Below are positions 1 to 7,426 of a stretch of 46,358 nucleotides of DNA, in pieces (position 1 is the first letter of the stretch; every line of letters starts with the position of its first letter). A model generated the notes under the pieces. It had not been told where the DNA came from. It searched no databases and was given only the letters and a program-made list of their open reading frames with translations. Where the stretch lies: the NCBI GenBank assembly GCA_964371715.1, contig CAYJNO010000015.1, positions 1 to 46,358 on the forward strand, written 5' to 3'. The DNA comes from CAYJNO01 sp964371715. Lineage in GTDB: Bacteria > Bacillota_I > Bacilli_A > Erysipelotrichales > Erysipelotrichaceae. The position numbers were made by a program, and so were the translations under genes.

Positions 1-30
1 AAATATCAACAGAAAATTGCTGCAAAATAA

Positions 31-58
31 AAAAATCACTTCATTGAAGTGATTTTTT
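31..58 (-). terminator. Rho-independent terminator of the Fe-S protein gene
   Basis: A hairpin with arms AATCACTTC and GAAGTGATT is flanked by A and T runs on both sides. It lies directly after the stop codon of the minus-strand Fe-S protein gene and could work in both directions. Confidence 0.8.
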
Positions 59-762
59 TATAATTCTTCTCCATTAACGCTTAAAGTAATTACATTATAT
101 GGAATGTGTTTTAAGGAGTCAATTAGTGCTTCTTTTGTTGCACCTGCTAAACCATTACAACAAGGTACTTCCATTTTCACAACAGTTACAGAGCTGATGT
201 TGTTATGAGTGAAAATCTCTAATAGCTTATCATGATAATTTCCACTATCTAGTTTTGGACATCCAATCAATACAACTTTATTTTGCATATATGTAGCATT
301 AAAGTTAGGGTGTGCGAAAGCACTACAATCAGCAGCAATTAAAATATTGGCATTTTCAAAAAAACTTGCAGTAGATGAAACTAGCTTTATTTGTACTGGC
401 CATTGTCTTAGATTTGAGTGTGAATTAGTTGTGCTGTTAAGTGGTTTATTAATGTTTAAAGTCATCGGTTTTGCACTTTGACAGCCTGAGTTTTGTTTTA
501 CTCTATTTGTGTTTAAGTTCATTGATTTACTACTTGAGCAACCAAGGTGTTGTTCGCTCTTATTTTTTATATCTTTTTTAGAAAAACTTATTGCATCTAC
601 AGGACAGCCTGGTAAACATCTACCTAATCCATCACAAAAGTCTTCGTTTACTACTTTTGCTTTACCATCTACTAAAGCTATAGACGATTGATGACATGTG
701 TTTACACATAGTCCACAACCAATACATTTATCTTGATCTATTTGAATTATTTTTAGTGACAT
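58..762 (-). CDS. 4Fe-4S ferredoxin-type protein (Crp-linked family)
   Basis: A 234-residue iron-sulfur protein. Residues 13-23 hold a complete CxxCxxCxxxC cluster motif. The second cluster motif has Cys43, Cys49 and Cys53 but Leu46 where the second Cys normally sits, so only three canonical ligands are visible. The C-terminal half contains 'CPKLD' and 'CCNG' cysteines. Between them (about residues 72-108) a segment GC-S-K-M-LN occurs twice. The layout resembles clostridial ferredoxin-like proteins found beside a Crp/Fnr gene and hybrid cluster protein; here no hcp gene is visible. Role is inferred as redox or nitrosative-stress electron transfer, but not proven. A strong AGGAGG site precedes the ATG. 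It is divergent from the Crp/Fnr gene. Confidence 0.8.
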   Translation of the reverse strand: MSLKIIQIDQDKCIGCGLCVNTCHQSSIALVDGKAKVVNEDFCDGLGRCLPGCPVDAISFSKKDIKNKSEQHLGCSSSKSMNLNTNRVKQNSGCQSAKPMTLNINKPLNSTTNSHSNLRQWPVQIKLVSSTASFFENANILIAADCSAFAHPNFNATYMQNKVVLIGCPKLDSGNYHDKLLEIFTHNNISSVTVVKMEVPCCNGLAGATKEALIDSLKHIPYNVITLSVNGEEL

Positions 763-788
763 ATATACCTCCTAGTCAAACTTAATAT

Positions 789-796
789 ATTATAAT
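789..796. promoter_or_regulatory. Overlapping divergent -10 elements
   Basis: The stretch ATTATAAT reads as TATAAT on both strands (plus 791-796, minus 789-794). The two divergent genes therefore appear to share one -10 region, so binding of RNA polymerase in one direction should exclude the other. No convincing -35 box is seen on either side, which fits activator-dependent transcription. Confidence 0.5.
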
Positions 797-816
797 ATAC
801 TAAGATGTAGATAGAT

Positions 817-830
817 GTTGCTTATGCAAC
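817..830. repeat. Palindrome in the leader of the Crp/Fnr gene
   Basis: GTTGC-TTAT-GCAAC is a perfect 5-bp inverted repeat with a 4-base centre. It lies between the predicted transcription start and the ATG at 845. Its size and symmetry suit a Crp/Fnr dimer site, so autoregulation is possible; this is inference. Confidence 0.4.
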
Positions 831-844
831 GAATAGAGAGAAAT

Positions 845-1468
845 ATGAAAAAAATTGATAAAGATATATTGTTTAATAACATGGATTTTAATTTAATAAT
901 TAAAGAATTTGGATTAATAAAAAAATATAATAAAGGTGAAATTATTAAATTAATGGGTGATGAAGTTAATAGGATAGGGATAATACTTGATGGATATATA
1001 AGTATTAACCAATTAGATAGCGACGGTAATGAGGTTCTTGTTAATGAACTTCAAAAAGATGATATTTTTTTGGAGGTTTTTGTTGTTGCGAAAAATGAGT
1101 ATATTCCAGTAAATGTGTTGAGTTTTAGTGATACAAATATCATCTTTTTAGATTATCACCAAGCTAAATTAAAATATCCTCAAATTATAGAAAATATGGC
1201 GATTTTACTAGCTAATAAAACAATAAATATGAATAAAAGGGTTCAGATATTATCACAATTGAGTTTAAGAAGTAAAATAATGACTTTCTTAAACTTTGAG
1301 AATAAAAATAATGAATGGTTTGAAATTATGTTTAATAGAGAAGAGTTGGCGTTGTATTTAAATGCAAATCGTAGCTCGTTATCAAAAGAATTATCAAAAA
1401 TGCAAGAAGAAGGCTTAATAGAATATCGCAAAAATTTATTTAGAATAAAAAAAACTAATAAAATTTAA
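845..1468 (+). CDS. Crp/Fnr family transcriptional regulator
   Basis: About 207 residues with an N-terminal cyclic-nucleotide-binding-like beta-roll ('GEIIKLMGDEVNRIGIILDGYISI', split here only by description) and a C-terminal winged helix with the recognition segment 'LALYLNANRSSLSKELSKM'. A frame extends up to an ATG at 815, but that codon has no ribosome binding site; the ATG at 845 follows AGAGAG, so I choose it. No Fnr-type N-terminal cysteine cluster is visible, so the signal is unknown. It is divergent from the Fe-S protein gene, which is the likely target. A short T-rich stretch follows the stop codon, facing the convergent TSCPD gene. Confidence 0.85.
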   Translation: MKKIDKDILFNNMDFNLIIKEFGLIKKYNKGEIIKLMGDEVNRIGIILDGYISINQLDSDGNEVLVNELQKDDIFLEVFVVAKNEYIPVNVLSFSDTNIIFLDYHQAKLKYPQIIENMAILLANKTINMNKRVQILSQLSLRSKIMTFLNFENKNNEWFEIMFNREELALYLNANRSSLSKELSKMQEEGLIEYRKNLFRIKKTNKI

Positions 1469-1485
1469 TTTATTAGTTTTTTTTA

Positions 1486-1722
1486 TTAAAGTTGAGTTTG
1501 TAAGGCTTTTGCTAATTGATCTGGACATGAAGTAGATTTAGCACCACATTTCATACCACTAAATTTTTGAATAACATCGTTGGCTTCCATTCCAACAACG
1601 ATCTGACTGATTCCTAATAAATTACCTGGACATCCTCCCTGGAAACTAACTGATTTAATTTTAGTTCCATCTAATTCAAATGTAATATTTTTAGCACAGA
1701 CACCACTAGTTTTGTATTCCAT
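1486..1722 (-). CDS. TSCPD domain protein (TIGR03905-like)
   Basis: A 78-residue protein that carries the family-defining TSCPD motif near its C-terminus ('STSCPDQLAKAL') and the conserved 'FQGGCPGNL' and 'KCG' segments. Four cysteines (in VCAKN, GGCPGN, MKCGAK, TSCPD) are positioned as in the family and could bind a metal or nucleotide-related ligand; the domain also occurs at the end of vitamin B12-dependent ribonucleotide reductases. The function of the stand-alone form is not known. A strong TCCTCC complement (AGGAGG-like) lies just upstream of the ATG. Confidence 0.8.
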   Translation of the reverse strand: MEYKTSGVCAKNITFELDGTKIKSVSFQGGCPGNLLGISQIVVGMEANDVIQKFSGMKCGAKSTSCPDQLAKALQTQL

Positions 1723-1789
1723 CTTTTTCCTCCTTAGTTTATATTTTCCATTATCTATTAAGGTTATAGAAATGTCAAACTGATTGCAT

Positions 1790-1816
1790 AAAAAAAACAG
1801 ATACCAAAGTATCTGT
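1790..1816 (-). terminator. Terminator of the single tRNA-Asp unit
   Basis: Arms ACAGATAC and GTATCTGT with a CAAA centre, followed on the minus strand by a run of eight T. It lies 11 bases after the 3' end of tRNA-Asp. Confidence 0.85.
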
Positions 1817-1827
1817 ATGTTCTTAAA

Positions 1828-1903
1828 TGGCGGTCTGGACGGGATTTGAACCCGCGATCTCCTCCGTGACAGGGAGGCATGTTAACCCCTACACCACCAA
1901 ACC
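1828..1903 (-). tRNA. tRNA-Asp (GTC), copy 1
   Basis: A 76-base tRNA with encoded CCA. The acceptor arm GGTTTGG pairs with CCAGACC with one T-G wobble, the anticodon stem CTCCC/GGAGG-type arm presents GTC, and the T arm carries GGTTCAAATCC. It differs from copy 2 by a single base in the 5' acceptor strand. Confidence 0.95.
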
Positions 1904-1932
1904 ATTTAGGCTGTTACTTGTAACGCTCATTT

Positions 1933-1961
1933 ATAATAACATGGGTTTGAGAGTAATGCAA
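1933..1961 (-). promoter_or_regulatory. Promoter of tRNA-Asp copy 1
   Basis: On the minus strand TTGCAT and TATTAT are 17 bases apart, about 30 bases upstream of the tRNA 5' end. Together with the terminator this makes the tRNA an independent unit. Confidence 0.65.
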
Positions 1962-2090
1962 TACATAAATTAAAAAAAAATAAACTTTTTTTGATTTTTT
2001 TTGATAAATATTTATTTGGGTAACAAATCGGTATTTACTGTTACTGAATTAGGGAACATTGTATTAAATAAGGGATTTGAATCCTATTAG

Positions 2091-2120
2091 TTGATAACTT
2101 TAAAGTAAAAATATTATAAT
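2091..2120 (+). promoter_or_regulatory. Promoter of the 55-residue membrane ORF
   Basis: TTGATA and a perfect TATAAT are separated by 18 bases on the plus strand. The next plus-strand frame with any coding character is the small ORF at 2195. Confidence 0.55.
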
Positions 2121-2194
2121 AAAAAGGTAGGTAGTAAATTGCGAAAGTGTTAATATATGAACAAAATAGAATATAAAACAGAAATGGGGCATTT

Positions 2195-2362
2195 ATGGTG
2201 AATACAATTAGAATAATAAATTATTTAATTAGGGTTATTATAGTATTATTAGCAATATTGGCTTTATTAAGTTATATTCCTACTTTAGAAGCGTTAATTG
2301 CATTAGTGCTATTAAATGTTATAGTTTTAAGTTTAATGTATTTTGAATATAAACTAAAATGA
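2195..2362 (+). CDS. Small hydrophobic membrane protein (55 aa), hypothetical
   Basis: A short frame beginning MVNTIRIINYL with two hydrophobic stretches (about residues 9-25 and 30-46) separated by 'SYIPTLE', then a charged tail 'YFEYKLK'. This pattern suggests a two-helix membrane peptide. Support comes from a promoter (2091-2120) upstream and a terminator immediately at the stop codon, both on the same strand. The ribosome binding site is weak (ATGGGG about ten bases upstream), and a 14-codon upstream frame starting at 2157 overlaps its start, so translation coupling is possible. I do not recognise a family. Confidence 0.5.
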   Translation: MVNTIRIINYLIRVIIVLLAILALLSYIPTLEALIALVLLNVIVLSLMYFEYKLK

Positions 2363-2390
2363 TGATGTATTAAATAATCATCATTTTTAT
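2358..2390 (+). terminator. Terminator after the 55-residue ORF
   Basis: Arms ATGATGAT and ATCATCAT around a ten-base loop, followed by TTTTT. The left arm overlaps the TGA stop codon. Confidence 0.7.
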
Positions 2391-2410
2391 TAATAAATTG
2401 CAATGAATAT

Positions 2411-2436
2411 AAAAAAAACAATCCAATCGGATTGTT
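2411..2436 (-). terminator. Terminator of the Ser-Asp-Gly tRNA operon
   Basis: Arms AACAATCC and GGATTGTT with a four-base loop, followed on the minus strand by eight T. It lies about 15 bases after tRNA-Gly. Confidence 0.85.
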
Positions 2437-2450
2437 CGTATTTTATTCAA

Positions 2451-2524
2451 TGGAGCAGATGAAGGGAATCGAACCCTCGTGTCGACCTTGGCAAGGTCGC
2501 GTTCTACCATTGAACTACATCTGC
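2451..2524 (-). tRNA. tRNA-Gly (GCC)
   Basis: A 74-base tRNA with encoded CCA. The acceptor arm GCAGATG pairs with CATCTGC, the anticodon loop reads TTGCCAA (GCC) and the T arm has GGTTCGATTCC. Third gene of a Ser-Asp-Gly unit. Confidence 0.95.
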
Positions 2525-2527
2525 AAA

Positions 2528-2603
2528 TGGCGGTCTGGACGGGATTTGAACCCGCGATCTCCTCCGTGACAGGGAGGCATGTTAACCCCTACACCACCAG
2601 ACC
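2528..2603 (-). tRNA. tRNA-Asp (GTC), copy 2
   Basis: A 76-base tRNA with encoded CCA and perfect acceptor pairing GGTCTGG/CCAGACC. It is otherwise identical to copy 1. It sits three bases upstream of tRNA-Gly and about 12 bases downstream of tRNA-Ser. Confidence 0.95.
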
Positions 2604-2615
2604 AGTGGTTTTAAA

Positions 2616-2706
2616 TGGCGAAGAAGGAGGGATTTGAACCCTCGCGCCAGTTTCCCGACCTATACCCTTAGCAGGGGCACCTCTTCAGCCTCTTGAGTAC
2701 TTCTTC
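2616..2706 (-). tRNA. tRNA-Ser (GCT)
   Basis: A 91-base tRNA with the long variable arm typical of serine tRNAs, acceptor GAAGAAG/CTTCTTC, anticodon GCT in the loop CTGCTAA, and encoded CCA. First gene of the tRNA operon. Confidence 0.95.
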
Positions 2707-2732
2707 ATCATTGCACTTATTAGCGCTAATAA

Positions 2733-2761
2733 ATAATAGCATGACTTTTTTTAACTGACAA
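2733..2761 (-). promoter_or_regulatory. Promoter of the Ser-Asp-Gly tRNA operon
   Basis: TTGTCA and TATTAT are separated by 17 bases on the minus strand, ending about 26 bases before the 5' end of tRNA-Ser. Confidence 0.75.
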
Positions 2762-2888
2762 GTACTTTTAATAAAAAAAATTAAATTTTTTAAATTTATA
2801 TTATTATTATATATTTAACTCTACAATAAAATAATACTTGTGCATCTTTATGATGTATTGATAAAATTAAACAATAGGAGACATTAAA

Positions 2889-4280
2889 ATGATAAATAAA
2901 GAACAAGCACAACTATATTTAAGTAAAATGTTAAGTAAAGGTGGAGACTTTGCTGAAATTTTTGTAGAAAGAAAGTTTAAATCAAATTATCAAATGATAA
3001 ATGGAGTAATGGAGAATGGAAATTCAGGTGTTACTTATGGAGTTGGATTAAGAATATATCTTAACGATGTTTCAAGATATGCATATACTAATTCAAATGA
3101 TGAGAGCGAATTACTAAATATTATCGATAACTTAGCAGCTTCTATTGGTGAAAATCCGACAACAACCCCACAACAATTAGAAGAGGTTAAATATATTAGT
3201 AATCATCCAATTACAAAACCTGTAGAAGAAATAAGTTTAGAAGAGAAAACTAAACTGATGAAAAAAGCCAATGATGCTGTAATAGGATATGATGAAGTAA
3301 TTAAAAAAGCAATTATTAACTACTTGGATGAAAATCGTCAAATAACAATTTTTAATAGTAATGGTAAAATGATCAAAGATAATCAAACACGTACAAGGTT
3401 AAGTATAACTGCTGTTGCAATGAAGGATGATAAAATGCAAGATGGTACAGAATCCCCAGGAGCACATATGGGTTTTGAATTTTATGATCAAATAGATGTT
3501 GTAAAATTAGCTCATAGTGCTGCAAAAATTGCCATAACTATGATTGATGCTGATGATTGTCCAAGTGGAAAAATGTGTGTTGTAATTGATAATGGCTTTG
3601 GTGGAGTAATTTTTCATGAAGCATGTGGCCATTCACTTGAAGCAACAAGTGTTGCGAAAGGGTTATCTGAATTTAGTGGAAAAGTAGATACTCAAATTGC
3701 AAGTAGCATTGTTACCGCAATCGATGATGGAACAATACCTAATGCATGGGGGTCAAATAATATTGATGATGAAGGTAATTTTACTAAACGTAATGTGTTA
3801 ATTGAAAATGGCATATTAAAACAATACTTAGTAGATACATTAAATGGACGCATTATGGATGTTGAGCCAAATGGTGTTTCAAGACGTCAAAGTTATACTT
3901 ATGAACCTACATCTAGAATGAGTAATACGTTTATAGATAACGGTGAATCAACTTTTGAAGAAATAATAAGTAAGACAAAATATGGATTATACGCTAAAAA
4001 ACTTGGAGGAGGATCTGTAAATCCAATAACAGGTGAATTTAACTTCGTTTGTCAAGAAAGTTATTTAATAATTGATGGAAAAATTGATAAACCAGTTAAA
4101 GGAGCAACACTTGTAGGGAAAGGTTCGGAAGTATTGATGAAAATTGATATGGTTGGAAATAATTTATTACGTTCACAAGGGATGTGTGGATCAAAAAGTG
4201 GAAGTATTCCAACAGATGTAGGACAACCTACAATACGTGTAAGCGAAATGACTGTAGGTGGAAATGGAGGTAATAATTAA
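2889..4280 (+). CDS. tldD: TldD family metallopeptidase
   Basis: 463 residues of the TldD/PmbA family. The metal-binding signature HExxxH is present as HEACGH at residues 243-248, which marks the catalytic TldD subunit. In E. coli TldD and TldE form a heterodimeric protease that degrades unfolded peptides and processes modified peptide precursors such as microcin B17. The ATG is preceded by AGGAG at a normal distance. The stop codon overlaps the start of tldE (TAATG), so the two are translationally coupled. No candidate precursor peptide gene is evident next to the pair. A weak promoter (TTGTGC, 18 bases, TAAAAT) lies at about 2838-2867. Confidence 0.92.
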   Translation: MINKEQAQLYLSKMLSKGGDFAEIFVERKFKSNYQMINGVMENGNSGVTYGVGLRIYLNDVSRYAYTNSNDESELLNIIDNLAASIGENPTTTPQQLEEVKYISNHPITKPVEEISLEEKTKLMKKANDAVIGYDEVIKKAIINYLDENRQITIFNSNGKMIKDNQTRTRLSITAVAMKDDKMQDGTESPGAHMGFEFYDQIDVVKLAHSAAKIAITMIDADDCPSGKMCVVIDNGFGGVIFHEACGHSLEATSVAKGLSEFSGKVDTQIASSIVTAIDDGTIPNAWGSNNIDDEGNFTKRNVLIENGILKQYLVDTLNGRIMDVEPNGVSRRQSYTYEPTSRMSNTFIDNGESTFEEIISKTKYGLYAKKLGGGSVNPITGEFNFVCQESYLIIDGKIDKPVKGATLVGKGSEVLMKIDMVGNNLLRSQGMCGSKSGSIPTDVGQPTIRVSEMTVGGNGGNN

Positions 4281-5605
4281 TGAATAACCAATTAATAATT
4301 AAAAAAGTAAAGTCATTATATTCAAAGCCAGCAGAAGTGTATTTTTCTAAATCATCAGCCTATAAGTTTGTATTGTTTGATGGCAAATTAGAAGAGTTTA
4401 GCAGTAATACACATCAAGGTTATTCTTTAAGAATGAAAGTTGATAATAAACTTGGTTATGCATATACAGAACTAAATGATGATGAATCTATTGAACAAAT
4501 GATTACAAGAGCTTATGAAAATGCGAAAACAACTGATAAAACAACGGATATTGAATTTGTATCACCTAAAGAATATCAAGAAGTACAAACTTATTTTCCA
4601 AAATTGAGTGAAAAAACATTTGAACAAAAGAAGCAGTATTTAGTAGATTTAACAAAAAAAATAAAGGGAGAATATCCAAAAATACATAATTTAATGTTTA
4701 TGTATGATGAAAATACTAAAGAAACATACATTAGTAATACAAGTGAGTTAAGTTTAAAAGAAAAAAGTAATTATGGTGTATTTATGGTGGAAATTATACT
4801 GAAAAACGATGATGGTATGATTGCAGAATACGACTATATGATTATTAAAGAATTTAATGAAGCAGAAATTGAAAAATTAGTTCATAATACGATAAAAGAA
4901 GCGTTTAATAAACTAAACCCAAAACAAATACCAAGTGGTATATATCCTTGTATTATAAAAAATAAAGCAGCAGCAAATTTATTAAGTGTTATGTTTTCAT
5001 CGTTTTCTCAAGCAAACGTAAATAAAGATCTATCAATTTTTAAGGCAGATTTAAATAATAAAATATTTAGTGATTTAATAACAATAGTTGATGATCCAAC
5101 TTCTGAAATTGGTTTTAATAACAGTAGTTTTGATAGTGAAGGAGAAGTAACTAAGAAGAAAACAGTTGTTGATAAAGGTTATTTAAAAATGTATTTGAAT
5201 GATCAAAAAAGTGCTAAAGAAGCAAATGTTGAACCAACAGGAAATGGCTTTAAAGGTTCATATGCAAGTGTAGTTGGAGTAGGTCAAAATAATTTTTATA
5301 TTGAAAATGGTGAAAATGATTTTAATAATATGGTAAAAGAACTTGAAAAAGGTGTTGTAATAACAGAATTAAAAGGCCTACATGCAGGAATAAATAGTCT
5401 AACAGGTGATTTTTCACTTGAAAGTGCAGGATATTATGTTGAAAATGGTAATATTACAATGCCAATAAGTTCAATCACAGTTTCAGGTAATTTTAGACAA
5501 ATGATGAATAATGTAGTAAAAATTGGTGATGACTTAATAATTAATGGTAGTGCAATTGGTTCACCATCATTAAAAGTTAATTTAATTAATGTATCTGGTA
5601 CATAA
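4280..5605 (+). CDS. pmbA: TldE/PmbA family protein
   Basis: 441 residues, the same fold as the upstream gene but without an HExxxH motif, as expected for the non-catalytic TldE (PmbA) partner. C-terminal features of the family are seen, such as 'NVEPTGNGFKG' and 'GVGQNNFYIENG'. It overlaps tldD by one base and is presumably co-translated to give the TldD-TldE heterodimer. No terminator is seen directly after it; a TATAAT at 5612-5617 just behind the stop codon probably serves the next gene. Confidence 0.9.
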   Translation: MNNQLIIKKVKSLYSKPAEVYFSKSSAYKFVLFDGKLEEFSSNTHQGYSLRMKVDNKLGYAYTELNDDESIEQMITRAYENAKTTDKTTDIEFVSPKEYQEVQTYFPKLSEKTFEQKKQYLVDLTKKIKGEYPKIHNLMFMYDENTKETYISNTSELSLKEKSNYGVFMVEIILKNDDGMIAEYDYMIIKEFNEAEIEKLVHNTIKEAFNKLNPKQIPSGIYPCIIKNKAAANLLSVMFSSFSQANVNKDLSIFKADLNNKIFSDLITIVDDPTSEIGFNNSSFDSEGEVTKKKTVVDKGYLKMYLNDQKSAKEANVEPTGNGFKGSYASVVGVGQNNFYIENGENDFNNMVKELEKGVVITELKGLHAGINSLTGDFSLESAGYYVENGNITMPISSITVSGNFRQMMNNVVKIGDDLIINGSAIGSPSLKVNLINVSGT

Positions 5606-5638
5606 ATGTAGTATAATATTAATGCTTTAGAAAGGTTG

Positions 5639-7270
5639 ATGAATTGTATGCAAACTACTTTAATTATATTATTATCTTTTATTCAACAATATTTTGTCTT
5701 TTCAACTCTTTCAAGATTTTTTGAAAAAACAAGCACATATAAAATATTATCAATATGTTTTTCTATAATTAACACAATAATATTAGTTTCTGGATTGTAC
5801 TATGATGTGACATTTCATCAAGTATATTATTTAGCATATACTTTAATATTGATTTTTCAAACTTCTGTTTTATATATTGGACCATTAAAGACGAAAATTA
5901 CATCTATACTAACTATTAATTTACATTTTTTCTCTTTTAGAACAGCATCACTAGCAATGTTTAGTATAATTCAACAAGAATCATTGTTTAGCTTATTAAG
6001 CTCGTTAGACTTAGTTAATGGCTTAACTATGTATGCTTTAATATTACATACTTTATCATTTGTTTTATTTAATAAAGTTGTGAGTGAAGAGAAAATTAAA
6101 AATATCTTTGAGGATGATGCATTATTTAACTTTGCAACATTTATTATCATATTATTGAGTATCTTTATGGTATTTAATACAGCCTTATATAACACTAATA
6201 GTCTAGGTTTTAGCGTAGAATTAGCTGTGCAACAAATAATACTTCCAATGGTGTTATTAACAGTGTTCTATACTACATTATTTATGACAATTAAAATCTT
6301 AGGATTAAGTTATTATCAAAAGAAAAGTGAAAAACTAGAAGAAATAATTGAAAAAGAAAAAAACCTAAAATCAGCAATGTATGTTTTTGCAGGAACTTTA
6401 TTAGAAATAAATTGTACTAAAAACAAAGTTATTAGAATCATCAATAATGAAAAAGAAATAGAACTTGGACGTTATGATGACTATGATTTAGTATTAAATT
6501 TATTAAGAAGTACAGCGGTAAATGAAGAACATATTGCATGCTTTGATAATATGACTTCAAAAATGTTAATTGACAGATATGAAAGTGGGATAACTGAAGG
6601 TGAATTTGAATTTGAAGGATTTGATTTTAATGCATCAACAAAAGAGAGAGATGAATCAAAAAAATTATGGCATCGTTTCAGATATAGTGTAAAAAAAGAT
6701 CATAGCACCGATGATATAATTTCGATTTTTACAATAAATGAAATTCATGATGAGAAGATAACACAATTAGAATTAAAGCGTCGTAGTGAAATCGATGATC
6801 TAACGGATGTTTATAATAAAGTTACAGTTTATAATAAAATTAATGCATATCTAGAATCGGATAATGTAGGTACATTATTTATGATTGATTTAGATAACTT
6901 TAAATTAGTTAATGATAATATGGGACATCATATTGGTGATAATGTTTTAAAAGATGTAGTTAACGAAATAAAAAGTTGCTTTAGACAAAGTGAGATTATT
7001 GGACGTATTGGTGGAGATGAATTCATTGTTCTAATGCTTGGTACAACTTCAGATAAATTAATTAATGAAAAAGCAAATAGTTTATGTGAAAAAATAAATC
7101 GAGTATATAATGATGGGTCAGGTTATAGTGTAAATATTAGTGCAAGTATAGGTATTAGTAGAGCACCGGTTGATGGAACTAGTTATGATGAATTATTTCC
7201 AAAAGCTGATGAAGCAATGTATCAATCCAAAAATACTGGTAAAAATAATTACACAATTTATCAAGGTTAA
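5639..7270 (+). CDS. Membrane-bound diguanylate cyclase (GGDEF)
   Basis: About 543 residues. The N-terminal 220 residues form six or seven hydrophobic helices; a middle segment (about 240-380) resembles no domain I can name with confidence; a GGDEF domain follows (about 385-540) with an intact GGDEF active site at 458-462. It should make c-di-GMP from two GTP at the inner face of the membrane. The inhibitory I-site, normally RxxD nine residues before the motif, reads RQSE (449-452). Start choice is uncertain: TTG 5636, ATG 5639 or ATG 5648, with AAAGG at 5631-5635 being very close to the first two and 12 bases from the third. Own promoter candidate: TATAAT 5612-5617. Confidence 0.85.
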   Translation: MNCMQTTLIILLSFIQQYFVFSTLSRFFEKTSTYKILSICFSIINTIILVSGLYYDVTFHQVYYLAYTLILIFQTSVLYIGPLKTKITSILTINLHFFSFRTASLAMFSIIQQESLFSLLSSLDLVNGLTMYALILHTLSFVLFNKVVSEEKIKNIFEDDALFNFATFIIILLSIFMVFNTALYNTNSLGFSVELAVQQIILPMVLLTVFYTTLFMTIKILGLSYYQKKSEKLEEIIEKEKNLKSAMYVFAGTLLEINCTKNKVIRIINNEKEIELGRYDDYDLVLNLLRSTAVNEEHIACFDNMTSKMLIDRYESGITEGEFEFEGFDFNASTKERDESKKLWHRFRYSVKKDHSTDDIISIFTINEIHDEKITQLELKRRSEIDDLTDVYNKVTVYNKINAYLESDNVGTLFMIDLDNFKLVNDNMGHHIGDNVLKDVVNEIKSCFRQSEIIGRIGGDEFIVLMLGTTSDKLINEKANSLCEKINRVYNDGSGYSVNISASIGISRAPVDGTSYDELFPKADEAMYQSKNTGKNNYTIYQG

Positions 7271-7307
7271 AAAATAGTGAGTATATCCAATACTCACTAT
7301 TTTTTTG
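7271..7307 (+). terminator. Terminator of the diguanylate cyclase gene
   Basis: A 14-bp perfect stem (arms containing AGTGAGTAT and ATACTCACT) with a five-base loop followed by seven T. Confidence 0.9.
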
Positions 7308-7349
7308 TTAAATTATTTTCGCTAGAGAATGAATATTTAAGTGTAAATA

Positions 7350-7358
7350 TGGTATAAT
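7350..7358 (+). promoter_or_regulatory. Extended -10 promoter of the tmk operon
   Basis: TGG directly followed by TATAAT forms an extended -10 element (TGnTATAAT). The -35 region (TGAATA, 17 bases upstream) is poor, as is common for extended -10 promoters. It is the only good promoter before the five-gene run that follows. Confidence 0.6.
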
Positions 7359-7426
7359 ATGTTAAACTAGAGAAATACTTATTATCTAATAAAATATAGA
7401 GTGTTGGTTAAATTGGGAGATTTATG

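Noticed and set aside
1825..2604. tRNA-Asp repeats as attachment sites of an integrated element
   Set aside because: No integrase or phage-type gene lies between them, and each tRNA has its own promoter and terminator, so a simple tRNA duplication is more likely.
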